11,708 nucleotides of DNA from JBBRFH01 sp038224615 (GCA_038224615.1 JBBRFH010000096.1:1-11708), one strand, 5' to 3'. Positions 1 to 7,158 are shown, counted from the stretch's first letter. Made by a program: numbers and translations. Notes: generated by a model not told the origin, from the sequence alone.

Positions 1-409
1 TCAGCCTCTGGATGATCACCGCCGCGTTCAGGCGCGTCGCGGCGTCCTTGTCTTTGCCCATCAGCGCGTCGAGGTTGTTGACGACCGCGTCGACGTATGC
101 CGATTTGAACGACGCCGACGGCGTGACGCCGGCTCCGCCCGGCGGGGGGTCGACCTGGCGACACAGCTCGTCGCGGATGTCCTTGGTCGGCCGGGTGGCG
201 TTGGGGTCAGGCAGGAGGGCCTTGGTCAGACCCTGCACATATTTATCAATTGTCGCGGCCGCGTTTTTGCCGGCGGCGGCGTCGCCGGTGCGAACCTCCG
301 CCGGCAGGTCTGCGGCGCGCGCGCTCGTAGTCAGTCCCGCTACGATGACGCCCGCAACGCCTACGACCGCGGCCATTCGTAGCGCCGCCCTGTTCCGCCA
401 GCAATCCAT
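1..409 (-). CDS. Exported protein of unknown function, N-terminal part (cut by window edge)
   Basis: The frame reads 136 codons from the ATG at 409-407 to the window edge with no stop, so only the N-terminus is visible. Residues 1-32 look like a Sec signal peptide: basic start (WRNRAALR), hydrophobic core (AAVVGVAGVIVAGL) and an A-R-A cleavage site near residue 32. The mature part is Ala- and Asp-rich and probably helical. It contains a Pro/Gly-rich linker (residues 88-98) and an AATRLNAAVII segment (123-133) that is vaguely like the helices of HEAT-type repeats. I do not recognise a family. A GTGAGG stretch at 421-426 on the minus strand lies about 11 nt before the ATG and may be the ribosome site; a GTG directly before the ATG is an alternative start. 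It is divergent from rex, with a 140-nt spacer. The call as a coding gene rests on the signal peptide and the open frame. Confidence 0.72.
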   Translation of the reverse strand, partial: MDCWRNRAALRMAAVVGVAGVIVAGLTTSARAADLPAEVRTGDAAAGKNAAATIDKYVQGLTKALLPDPNATRPTKDIRDELCRQVDPPPGGAGVTPSASFKSAYVDAVVNNLDALMGKDKDAATRLNAAVIIQRL

Positions 410-549
410 CACAGTTGTATCCTCACGGCTGATCGCAACGAGCGAGCCCTAACCCGGCACGCGACGCTACTCTACCTTCCCTTGCACTGTCAAGAAATGG
501 CGACGGCAACGACCTTTGCGCAGCGCTGGCGTAAGATGTCGTGCGCCCT

Positions 550-1215
550 ATGGATTTTCTTCGCCCTGAGCTGATCCCCGATCCCACCGTCCGACGACTC
601 AGTCTCTACCTCCGTCAGCTCGAGGTGGTTCACCGGCAGGAGCGGAGAACGATCTCCAGTCGCCAGCTTGCCGACAGTCTCGGCCTCACCGACGCCCAGG
701 TCTGCAAGGATCTGACGTACTTCGGCACCTTCGGGCAGCCCGGCGTGGGATACAACGTCAGCGAGCTGGTCGCCCGCATTCGCCGAATCCTTGGGACCGA
801 TCAGCAGTGGAATGTCCTGCTCGTCGGCGCGGGCAACCTCGGGCGGGCGCTGCTCAGCTACGGCGGGTTCGCGGCCAAGGGGCTGTCGATTGTCGCGGTC
901 TTCGACAACGACCCTGCCAAGATCGGCCAGTCGATCGCCGACCGCCCGGTGCAGCCGCTCGAGGCGATCACCGATGCCGTGCGCCAGCACGACGCCCGCC
1001 TGGCGATCGTCGCCGTCCCCGCCGACTCTGCCCAGGAGGTCGCCGACGGGCTGATCCGCGCCGGCATCCGCGGCATCCTCAACTTCTCCCCCTCCCGCCT
1101 CAACGTCCCCCCCACGGTCGCTTTGCAGGCGGTCGATCTGGCGCTGCAGCTCGAGCAGCTCACCTTCCAGGTCAGCCTCAACTCCATGACCCGCTCCGGC
1201 GCCCGGCACCCGTAA
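550..1215 (+). CDS. rex: Redox-sensing transcriptional repressor Rex
   Basis: Rex represses fermentative and respiratory genes and leaves DNA when NADH rises relative to NAD+. The protein is 221 residues, normal for the family (about 205-230). Visible parts are the N-terminal IPDPTVRRLSLYLRQLE helix, a winged helix at about 33-62 (TISSRQLADSLGL, then KDLTYFG and the GVGY wing), the Rossmann glycine loop VGAGNLG at 92-98, FDNDP at 118-122 after the second strand, GILNFSP near 175-181 and a C-terminal dimer-swap helix. Oddly, the recognition helix reads QVCKD where the family normally has QVRKD, so a Cys replaces a highly conserved Arg. ATG 550 is chosen because it starts close to the conserved IP-xx-T-xx-RL segment; an in-frame GTG at 541 would add three residues, and neither has a clear Shine-Dalgarno. 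The gene stands alone, divergent from the exported protein, and I found no canonical Rex box upstream. Confidence 0.95.
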   Translation: MDFLRPELIPDPTVRRLSLYLRQLEVVHRQERRTISSRQLADSLGLTDAQVCKDLTYFGTFGQPGVGYNVSELVARIRRILGTDQQWNVLLVGAGNLGRALLSYGGFAAKGLSIVAVFDNDPAKIGQSIADRPVQPLEAITDAVRQHDARLAIVAVPADSAQEVADGLIRAGIRGILNFSPSRLNVPPTVALQAVDLALQLEQLTFQVSLNSMTRSGARHP

Positions 1216-1227
1216 ACGCCCAGACCG

Positions 1228-1335
1228 ATGTCGCAGGTGCCACACCCGATGTAGCAGATGACGCATTGATGCACACCCTCTCCGGCCGAAGCCGTTGGCC
1301 GGCCATGGGTTGCGGCGCGATGTAGCAATGTAGCA
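1228..1335 (+). repeat. Cluster of ATGTAGCA direct repeats
   Basis: The octamer ATGTAGCA occurs at 1249-1256, 1320-1327 and 1328-1335, the last two being head-to-tail. A one-mismatch version, ATGTCGCA, lies at 1228-1235. The final copy also forms the left arm of the hairpin at 1327-1355. No function is known to me; the words could be protein-binding sites, a decayed repeat or chance. Confidence 0.45.
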
Positions 1336-1355
1336 GTTCTGACGCGCGCTACATT
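1327..1355. repeat. Hairpin downstream of rex
   Basis: AATGTAGC (1327-1334) pairs perfectly with GCTACATT (1348-1355) around a 13-nt loop. The stem may extend through ATGTA (1320-1324) with TACAT (1359-1363) across a small internal loop. It starts about 110 nt after the rex stop. There is no clean U-tract on the plus strand (only TTTGAT), so it is at best a weak terminator for rex. Confidence 0.45.
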
Positions 1356-1448
1356 TGATACATTCGCCCCACCATTCCGGCCGGGATTGCAGGGACCATT
1401 CACTCGCCCACGCTTCGCTGCTCGTCGCAGCGTCTGGCGGCGGACGAT

Positions 1449-1560
1449 TCAATGCGAACCGTGAAGTTGCGAAGCGCGCGAAAGCGAAAAATCGCATTCT
1501 TATCTCGCCTTCCCTTCGGGCTAATCCTCGCGCGCGCCGCGACTTCGCGGTTCGCATTGA
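1449..1560. repeat. Long imperfect inverted repeat, 33-nt arms with structured loop
   Basis: The left arm at 1449-1481 and the right arm at 1528-1560 are complementary at 29 of 33 positions. Two of the four mismatches become G-U wobbles in plus-strand RNA. The first 13 positions (starting TCAATGCGAACC) match without error. The 46-nt loop can itself form two small hairpins: GCGA/TCGC around AAAA (1484-1495) and CC-TTCG-GG (1513-1520), a UUCG-type tetraloop. The whole could fold as one long arm ending in two small stems. It could be a small structured RNA, a MITE-like element or a relic of duplication. Confidence 0.65.
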
Positions 1561-1637
1561 TCCGACGACCAGCATGAGACCTATTTCTACCGCCGTCGTC
1601 CCTAAAAAGCGGCGGAAAAACTGTCGCAGCGCCGCGC

Positions 1638-1672
1638 AAAAAAAGGCCTTCCCGCAGAGGCGGGAAGGCCTT
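1638..1672 (-). terminator. Rho-independent terminator of the minus-strand exoprotein gene(s)
   Basis: AAGGCCTTCCCGC (1643-1655) and GCGGGAAGGCCTT (1660-1672) form a perfect 13-bp stem with a 4-nt loop. On the minus strand the stem runs into seven U residues (complement of A 1638-1644). It lies 33 nt beyond the stop codon at 1705-1707, the expected place for the end of that transcript. On the plus strand no U-tract follows, so it should act mainly on minus-strand transcription. Confidence 0.93.
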
Positions 1673-1704
1673 GATTCGGGTCCGATCGGATCGCGGTTTC
1701 CCGT

Positions 1705-4032
1705 TTAGATTTTCACCGTCAGCGGCTGGCTCTCGCCGCCGTCGCCGACGCTGGTGATGCGGTAGTAGTACGTCACGCCGCTAGCCGGGCTGTCGTCGGT
1801 CCAGGTGGTCACCGCCCGGCGCGCCAGCGGCGTCGCCGTCAGCAGGTCGTACGTGCCGCGCGAGTCGATCGAGCGGTAGACGTTGAAGCCGGTGATGTTC
1901 GGCCCGTCCGTCGGCGTCGTGAAAACGATGCGGTTTCGCCCGTCGTCCAGCTTGAACCCGTGGGCGGTCTTCGGCGTCTTCACGGCATCGACCGGGATGA
2001 CATTGCTGATGACGTAAATGTTGTCGTTAAAGTCGTAGTTCGTGATCGAGCCGCGGTTGTAATCGTGCAGCACGATGTACGTGTTGGGCACAAGCACGCC
2101 CTCGCGGTCGTAAAGCGGGAACCATCGCAGGAACTGCCCGAAGTTCGAGGGGCGCGAGTCCGGGTTGCCGTCGCCGTTGCTGTCGATGGTGTACGGGTTG
2201 CGGTCATACTCGCTGTATTCGAGGTTCTCGACGACAAATCCGAATTCCTGGTTGGCCGAGCCCGGGCTGAAACTGCCGGCGGCAAGCGGACTCGTGTAGT
2301 TGCCCGTCCCGTTCTGGATGAGCTTGGGCGGGAGAATCATCTGGCCGGAGACGTGCTCGTCGGAGAAGATCGTGTTGTTACCGCCCGATCCCTTCTTGTA
2401 CCAACCGATGTAACTATTGGTCGGGAGCGTCTCGCCGGTGGACTGGCTGATGTAGGTCACGCCATGGAAGGTGGCGACCTCCGTGACGCGGACACGGCCG
2501 GAGGAGTCGGCGATCTTGAACGTCTGAGCGAGAATCTCGTCGCCGATCTGCTGAATGAGGCCGTTGTTGTGCAGCGACTTACCGGCCGGGCGAATGATCG
2601 TCTGATAGCCGAACAGCTTGTTGACGATCATCTCGGCACTGGGTTCCGACGACGCCCTGTTGGTGGGCGACATGAACTCGGAATAGACCTGCCAGTACCC
2701 CGAGAGCGCGATGGCGACAGTGGGGTTGGTCGGGTCGTTACTTGTGATCGTCAGCGTGCCGGGGTGATTGGTCTGCCCGCTGGTGGCGGTGAAGTTGACC
2801 GTGATGTCGCGTGACGCCCCGGGCGCGATGGTGATGCCGTTCCCCCCGCCGCTGCTGATCGAGTAATCGCCGGTGACGTCAGTCGAGATGACCAGGTCGC
2901 TGAGCCCGCTGTTGCGGACGCGCAGCGTGTTGCTGTCGCGGACGATATTGCCGACGTCGGGGTCCTCGGTCTGCACCTTGTTGAACACCAGCACATCGTT
3001 GCCCGGCCAGCCGGACGGATTCTCGTAACTGAGCACCGGCGTCGACGGCGCGGGTGCCACGTTGGTGATGATGAAGACGGTATCGTTGAAGTCGTACACG
3101 GTGGTGTACTCCTCCTGGATGCCGATGTAAGCGTTCGGCACGACATTGCCCTTCGCATCCTTATAGGCATAGAAGCGCATATGCCGGGCCATGTTGGAAT
3201 CCCACGACTTGTTGAGCGCGTCCTCCTGGTAGACGTTGCGAATCGTGCCGTCGGCGTTGGTGAAGTTCGGGTACTCGGTGGCCACTCCGAACGCCGCGCT
3301 GCCTGGATCGAACGCGGTCTGGCCATAGATTAGCGGAGCGACCGACTGGGCCGAGGAGCCGGGGACGTACCAGAGGTACTTTTCACTGTCGAGGATGCCG
3401 GGCGTGTAGTAGCCCATGCGGATCGCGGGGTCACTGTTATTGCCGAAGACCGCGAGCGGCTTGATGACGACGTTGCCGCTGCCGGCCTTGACGAAGCTCT
3501 GGATGGACACTTCGTCATTGGGCGTCGAAGGATTGGACGGGAAGAGGTAATTGCTGTCGCTTCCGCCGGTGGTGATCCCGAGGTTGAAGAACTCCATCAA
3601 CCGCTGCACCGGCGGCTCATCGGCACCGCCGTTGAGGCTCTTGAGGACCAGACCGCGTAAGGGAACCTTGGCGACCGGCTTCTTCGGGTCGTTGCTGGCG
3701 ATGCGGAGGTATGCGTCCTTGATCGCCAGCGACGCGTCGCCGTTAAACGCGTCGAACTGCACCGTGAGGTTGACCTGTCGGCCGGGACGGAACGAGATGC
3801 CGGTGGTCGGGAAATCGAGAACCTTGAAGTTGTAGCGATCATTTCCCTTGATGCGCAGCGCGTCCGACGTCAGCAGCAGCTTGTCGTCACCGGCGTTGGT
3901 GACGCGCAGCGTGTAGGTCATGCTGTCGCCTTTGGCGGCGTTGAAGTAGATCTGGTTCGGCCCGAGGTTGATCTTGCCGGAAAACAGCTTTCGTTCTTCC
4001 AGCGATTCGAACATCTTGTTGTGATCACTCAT
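1705..4032 (-). CDS. Multidomain surface/secreted protein with two DUF4114-like modules, Ig-like and FnIII-like domains
   Basis: The product has 775 residues. It opens with MFESLEERKLFSG (7-19), matching the planctomycete LEPR/LESR-type N-terminal motif; there is no ordinary hydrophobic signal peptide. Domains in order: an ASH/choice-of-anchor-D-like Ig domain (about 20-128), a DUF4114-like module ending YDFNDTVFIITNV (about 150-326), a second Ig-like domain with NSGLSDLVI and TSNDPTNPTV (about 345-446), a second DUF4114-like module ending YDFNDNIYVISNV (about 460-680), and a fibronectin-III-like end with FNVYR and YYYRITSV (about 685-775). The DxNxDxNxD loop at 617-625 is a typical calcium site. 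An AGAGGG ribosome site at 4043-4048 lies 10 nt before the ATG, fixing the start. No catalytic residues are evident, so a structural or adhesive extracellular role is inferred. It follows 4200-6722 on the same strand and ends at a strong terminator. The DUF4114 label comes from the DFND-type motif and is unconfirmed. Confidence 0.88.
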   Translation of the reverse strand: MSDHNKMFESLEERKLFSGKINLGPNQIYFNAAKGDSMTYTLRVTNAGDDKLLLTSDALRIKGNDRYNFKVLDFPTTGISFRPGRQVNLTVQFDAFNGDASLAIKDAYLRIASNDPKKPVAKVPLRGLVLKSLNGGADEPPVQRLMEFFNLGITTGGSDSNYLFPSNPSTPNDEVSIQSFVKAGSGNVVIKPLAVFGNNSDPAIRMGYYTPGILDSEKYLWYVPGSSAQSVAPLIYGQTAFDPGSAAFGVATEYPNFTNADGTIRNVYQEDALNKSWDSNMARHMRFYAYKDAKGNVVPNAYIGIQEEYTTVYDFNDTVFIITNVAPAPSTPVLSYENPSGWPGNDVLVFNKVQTEDPDVGNIVRDSNTLRVRNSGLSDLVISTDVTGDYSISSGGGNGITIAPGASRDITVNFTATSGQTNHPGTLTITSNDPTNPTVAIALSGYWQVYSEFMSPTNRASSEPSAEMIVNKLFGYQTIIRPAGKSLHNNGLIQQIGDEILAQTFKIADSSGRVRVTEVATFHGVTYISQSTGETLPTNSYIGWYKKGSGGNNTIFSDEHVSGQMILPPKLIQNGTGNYTSPLAAGSFSPGSANQEFGFVVENLEYSEYDRNPYTIDSNGDGNPDSRPSNFGQFLRWFPLYDREGVLVPNTYIVLHDYNRGSITNYDFNDNIYVISNVIPVDAVKTPKTAHGFKLDDGRNRIVFTTPTDGPNITGFNVYRSIDSRGTYDLLTATPLARRAVTTWTDDSPASGVTYYYRITSVGDGGESQPLTVKI

Positions 4033-4199
4033 TATTCAAAATCCCTCTGGCCGCTGCGCCGGCCTGCCGCATAAAAAGCGCGAGCAGGCGTGACGAAGCC
4101 GCGACTGGGTGCCAGATTCCTGCGTTGCATGAGCGGCTGGCGTCACGTTCGTCGGCCCCGTGTCGGCCGACAATCGCGGGCGTTTGCCGCAAGTTCCTG
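4033..4199. other. Spacer between the two minus-strand exoprotein genes
   Basis: The 167-nt spacer holds the ribosome site of the downstream gene (AGAGGG, 4043-4048, minus). It also has a 12-bp perfect palindrome TGTCGGCCGACA at 4161-4172, close after the upstream stop. There is no U-tract, so I see no intrinsic terminator, and read-through from the upstream gene is possible. The palindrome could be an operator or chance in GC-rich DNA. Confidence 0.45.
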
Positions 4200-6722
4200 T
4201 TAGAGCACGGCAGACAACAACTGTCCAACCTCGTCCGCATCCACGCCGGCATCCGTGCCCAGCACGCCCGTTCCAATCCGTGTCGAACCGAACGTCGACG
4301 CCTTCAACCCGCCCGCCAACGACACTGGTGCCCGGCTGCCTGCGTTGATATTGAACACCCGCAACGGCACGACGGCGGCGTAGGTGCCGTCGGGATCGTT
4401 CGTCGCCAGCGCCAGATTTGCAGACGCGGGCCCGGTCTGTCCAGCCGACAGCGCGCCCACGACATTGAGTACGAGGCTCCCACCCGGTTCGATGACGTAA
4501 TCTTCCGTCGGAAGGTTGGTGACGCCAAAATTCTTGCGGTTTGTGCCGGTTATCTTGGTTGCAGAGGCGTCGAGGACGAGGTCGGCGTTGCCGGTGTTGG
4601 AAAGCGTGACCGTCTTGGTCACCCCGCTGCCCCCCGGCGCGACGTAGAACGACAGGCGAGGCGACGGGCTGGTGACCGCCTGCGGCGCCGATGTCGAATC
4701 GGGCTTGAGCAGCACGATCGCACCCTGATCCACCTCGTCGATCAGCTCCGTGACGTAGACGTTTCCGGTGAGCGGATCCTCGACCATGTCCAGCGGGGTC
4801 TTAAGGCCGAACAGCCCGGGGACGCGGACCTGCGTCATGGACTTGTCGATCGAACCGTCGGCGTTGGCCTTGAGGGCGATGATGTCCGAGCCGCTGCTGT
4901 AGCGGGCGACCAGAATGAACCGGTCAAGCCCGGCGTTTTTTCCGCCCACCGCGTTGTACTCCAGCAGGCCGTCGGGGGAGACGAACTGGCCGAAGTCATA
5001 GGCGGGCAGAGTGTAATTGCGGTCGGGCTGCTGGCCGACGGCGTAGCCATTGGTGCCGTTGCCGGGAATCTCATACGGATCGACTCCCGAGGTCGGATTG
5101 CCACCGTCGAAGATATACTCGCCCCGATAGCGGTTCGGGTGGCCGTAGTACGAGCCTTCCTTCAGGTCCAGCAGCGTGTCCTGCTCGACCACCTGGACCG
5201 CGCTGAGCGCGCCCGAGGTCGGCCCGGCGTAAGGCAGGTAGTTGCCGTTGCTGTCCTTATAGAGCGGGTTGCCGTTGGCGTCCTTCTTGTCCTTGTCGAT
5301 GCGGTTGGCAACGGGGACCGTCGACAGATCGCTCGGCGTCGCCGGCACGTTGCCGCCGGCGCTGGAACCGTTGATGCCCGAATACAGATGCCCGTTGCTG
5401 TGCCAGATGAAATCAAACGCGTTGCGCACGCCGGTGGCGAAGAAGCGCAGCGGGTTGGAACCCTTGTAGATGTTGTAGCTGTTGGGAACGCCGTTGGTGT
5501 CGTTGAAGGTGAGGTCGATCGGCCCGCGTGCCGACACCCACGCGTTCAGCCCACCGACGCCGCCGAGCTTGGAGCGCATAATCGACGCCGAGAACAGGTT
5601 CTCGGCGCGGTTGCCCCAGGTGGCATCCTGAGCGCCCATGGCGTTCATGCTGGGGATGGCGAAGTAGAAGCTCTTGCCCTTGGGATCGAACACGATCTGG
5701 TTGTTGATGTGGTCCTTCACCGAGCGCGGGATGCCGACGATCATGTCCTGATACGTCGCGAGGTTCGGGCCGCTGAGGACCGAGAGCTTGCCGGTGTAGT
5801 TCTGGGCGTTCTGCTGCACCGGATCGCTTCCGCCGGGACTGTTGCCAAAGCGGTACTGCCCATGCGACACCCACAGCACCAGGTGGTCGGGCGTCGAACC
5901 GGGGTCGAAAGTGATGCCGGTGATGATGCGGTTGGCCGCGTTCTCGTCGATCACGGTGGTGATGATCTGCTGGTTGGTGAGCCCCCCGTTGGCGGCGATG
6001 GTCCAGCGATAGATTTTGCCGTCGCTGGTCGACGCGTAGAGCTTGTGATCCGGGCCGATCGTGGTGGCGAGATACGCCGGGGAGGTCGCGCCGCTGGCTT
6101 CGCTGCCGGCGACAACGGTTTTGGAGAACGCGATGCCTGCCATCGGCGTCGGCAGGTGCGTGCCGGTGGTGAAGTTGGCGGTGAATGCCGCGAACGCCGA
6201 GCCGTCGGTCGTGCGGACGCGAACGCCCGCCGACGAGTACGATCCGTTGATCTGGACCTTATAGGTGGTGTTTGCCGCGAGCGGGTTGGTGGGCTGGAGG
6301 ATCAGCGTGTCACCGCCGCCCGAGGTTTTGAGCTTGTCGAGGATCGCCGAGCCGAGTTGAACTTCCCCGGTGTCGAGATTTGTGATCTGCACGGCATCAC
6401 GGAAGAGCTTGGTGGCGTCGACCCCGCCGTGCCCGGAATTCGGGGTGATCGTCAGGCGGATGGCGGTGTCGCGGTCGGCGGAGGTGTTGCCGAGGTCATT
6501 GACGTCGGCCGAGTTGACCGTGGACATCGTCGCGAACGACGGCGTTACCGCCGACGGCGTCGCGCCACTGGTCGGGCCGATCACCTTCTGCCCCGCCGCC
6601 TGCAACGCCACCAGCACGTCGAAGGACGCCGCAAAAAACTGGCGCGATTCCAGAGACTCCACAGCAGCAGTGTCCGCTTTCGCGATCGACGGCTTCAACA
6701 CGTTCGACTTCCGCATCATCAT
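4200..6722 (-). CDS. Sugar-dehydrogenase-like (PQQ/GSDH family) beta-propeller exoprotein with Ig-like domains
   Basis: The product has about 840 residues. VESLESRQFFAAS (21-33) is the same planctomycete-type N-terminal motif as in the downstream gene. A Big_5-like Ig domain follows (about 84-188: strands ending TLILQPTNPLAANTTYKVQI and AFTANFTTG). Residues 195-675 form a glucose/sorbosone-dehydrogenase-like propeller: GPDHKLYASTSDGKIYRW, FATGVRNAFDFIWHSNGHLYSGING (427-451, like the GxRNxQG-x-W motif of YliI/soluble GDH), LKEGSYYGHPN (520-530) and DMVEDPLTGNVYVTELID (645-662). A C-terminal ASH-like domain (about 685-790) ends the protein. Soluble relatives oxidise sugars with PQQ; activity is not proven here because the motif is diverged (FDF replaces QGL). 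A charged insert, KDANGNPLYKDSNGNY (480-495), could bind calcium. Three consecutive ATGs (6722, 6719, 6716) compete; GGA at 6726-6728 lies 2, 5 and 9 or fewer nt away and best suits the inner ones. The upstream in-frame extension to 6848 lacks coding character. Confidence 0.87.
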   Translation of the reverse strand: MMMRKSNVLKPSIAKADTAAVESLESRQFFAASFDVLVALQAAGQKVIGPTSGATPSAVTPSFATMSTVNSADVNDLGNTSADRDTAIRLTITPNSGHGGVDATKLFRDAVQITNLDTGEVQLGSAILDKLKTSGGGDTLILQPTNPLAANTTYKVQINGSYSSAGVRVRTTDGSAFAAFTANFTTGTHLPTPMAGIAFSKTVVAGSEASGATSPAYLATTIGPDHKLYASTSDGKIYRWTIAANGGLTNQQIITTVIDENAANRIITGITFDPGSTPDHLVLWVSHGQYRFGNSPGGSDPVQQNAQNYTGKLSVLSGPNLATYQDMIVGIPRSVKDHINNQIVFDPKGKSFYFAIPSMNAMGAQDATWGNRAENLFSASIMRSKLGGVGGLNAWVSARGPIDLTFNDTNGVPNSYNIYKGSNPLRFFATGVRNAFDFIWHSNGHLYSGINGSSAGGNVPATPSDLSTVPVANRIDKDKKDANGNPLYKDSNGNYLPYAGPTSGALSAVQVVEQDTLLDLKEGSYYGHPNRYRGEYIFDGGNPTSGVDPYEIPGNGTNGYAVGQQPDRNYTLPAYDFGQFVSPDGLLEYNAVGGKNAGLDRFILVARYSSGSDIIALKANADGSIDKSMTQVRVPGLFGLKTPLDMVEDPLTGNVYVTELIDEVDQGAIVLLKPDSTSAPQAVTSPSPRLSFYVAPGGSGVTKTVTLSNTGNADLVLDASATKITGTNRKNFGVTNLPTEDYVIEPGGSLVLNVVGALSAGQTGPASANLALATNDPDGTYAAVVPLRVFNINAGSRAPVSLAGGLKASTFGSTRIGTGVLGTDAGVDADEVGQLLSAVL

Positions 6723-6901
6723 GTTCCGTAAGAAAAAATAACCGGCCAGGCCGGCGATGGTGGAACCCCGCAACCCCTCAAACGTCCTGCCCAATCGCGC
6801 CCGCGCGCCGACGAACCAACCCATGCCGGACGCGCTGCCGTGGCACAATGTCTACCCCATCTTCTGCGCCGACGGGACATAAATCCCGGGAATTCCCCTA
6901 A

Positions 6902-6914
6902 GCCGCAGTGCGGC
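6902..6914. promoter_or_regulatory. 13-nt palindrome, possible operator
   Basis: GCCGCA and TGCGGC are perfect inverted halves around one central G, in the divergent intergenic region. A short, tight palindrome of this kind is more like a dimeric-protein site than a hairpin. No regulator is indicated, and chance occurrence in GC-rich DNA is possible. Confidence 0.25.
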
Positions 6915-6947
6915 ATCATACCACACCCCATTCACCCTGCGTCGTTG

Positions 6948-6968
6948 CCAGCGCGGTCCGAGCGCTGG
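6948..6968. repeat. Short hairpin in the divergent region
   Basis: CCAGCGC (6948-6954) pairs with GCGCTGG (6962-6968) across a 7-nt loop. No U-tract follows on either strand, so it is not a typical terminator. Its role is unknown. Confidence 0.3.
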
Positions 6969-7142
6969 TTCTACCTTATTACGGACGACGCGTACAGAAT
7001 GCTGTTTCACGCAAAACCGGACGATAAAGGAAGTCATTTCACGGTGCGTACAGATTAGGCATGAGGACGCCGCAAAATCCACCTAGCGCAGTTTGTAGGC
7101 AGGTCGACCCGCAGGCCAGCGAAAAAACGCGGCTCGGCCATC

Positions 7143-7158
7143 TCGCACAAGGTTTGCT
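7143..7158 (+). promoter_or_regulatory. Possible sigma-54-type promoter for glutamine synthetase (weak)
   Basis: TCGCAC (7143-7148), a 5-nt gap and TTGCT (7154-7158) resemble the sigma-54 consensus TGGCAC-N5-TTGCA with exact spacing. However, one of the two normally invariant G residues of the -24 box is C. It lies about 150 nt upstream of the glutamine synthetase start, and nitrogen genes are classic sigma-54 targets. This is a candidate only. Confidence 0.25.

Larger units (their letters stand above)
1216..1704. other. Structured 489-nt intergenic region between rex and the DUF4114-like gene
   Basis: No protein gene is credible here. Small open frames cross it on both strands but have low-complexity, Arg-rich products and no ribosome sites. 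It carries four ATGT(A/C)GCA words (1228-1335), a hairpin at 1327-1355, a small CGCTGC/GCAGCG hairpin at 1416-1432, a 33-nt-arm inverted repeat at 1449-1560 and the terminator at 1638-1672. The region lies between the 3' ends of two convergent genes, so it is not a promoter region for either one. Confidence 0.7.

Noticed and set aside
482..493. TTGCACTGTCAA as a Rex operator
   Set aside because: Only TTG and CAA at the ends agree with a Rex box, and the spacing is too short for the TTGTGAA-N6-TTCACAA type.
1228..1335. The ATGTAGCA cluster as a CRISPR array or replication iterons
   Set aside because: The units are too short and unevenly spaced for CRISPR, and there is no replication gene or AT-rich unwinding region nearby.
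490..1575. A 361-codon minus-strand frame covering rex and the following repeat
   Set aside because: The rex product is unmistakable on the plus strand. The antisense product is low-complexity and runs through the inverted repeat.
1960..2814. A 284-codon plus-strand frame opposite the DUF4114-like gene
   Set aside because: It is Val/Arg/Asp-rich with no domain; the minus-strand product has clear Ig-like and DFND motifs.
4125..6731. An 868-codon open frame on the plus strand opposite the propeller gene
   Set aside because: Its product is Arg/Val/Gly-rich with no recognisable domain. It mirrors the codon pattern of the minus-strand gene, whose product has clear domains. Long antisense frames are expected at this GC content.
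6723..6848. A 42-residue extension of the propeller protein
   Set aside because: It is Gly/Arg-rich, unlike the LESR-type starts of this protein class, and the triple ATG at 6722-6714 fits the motif position better.
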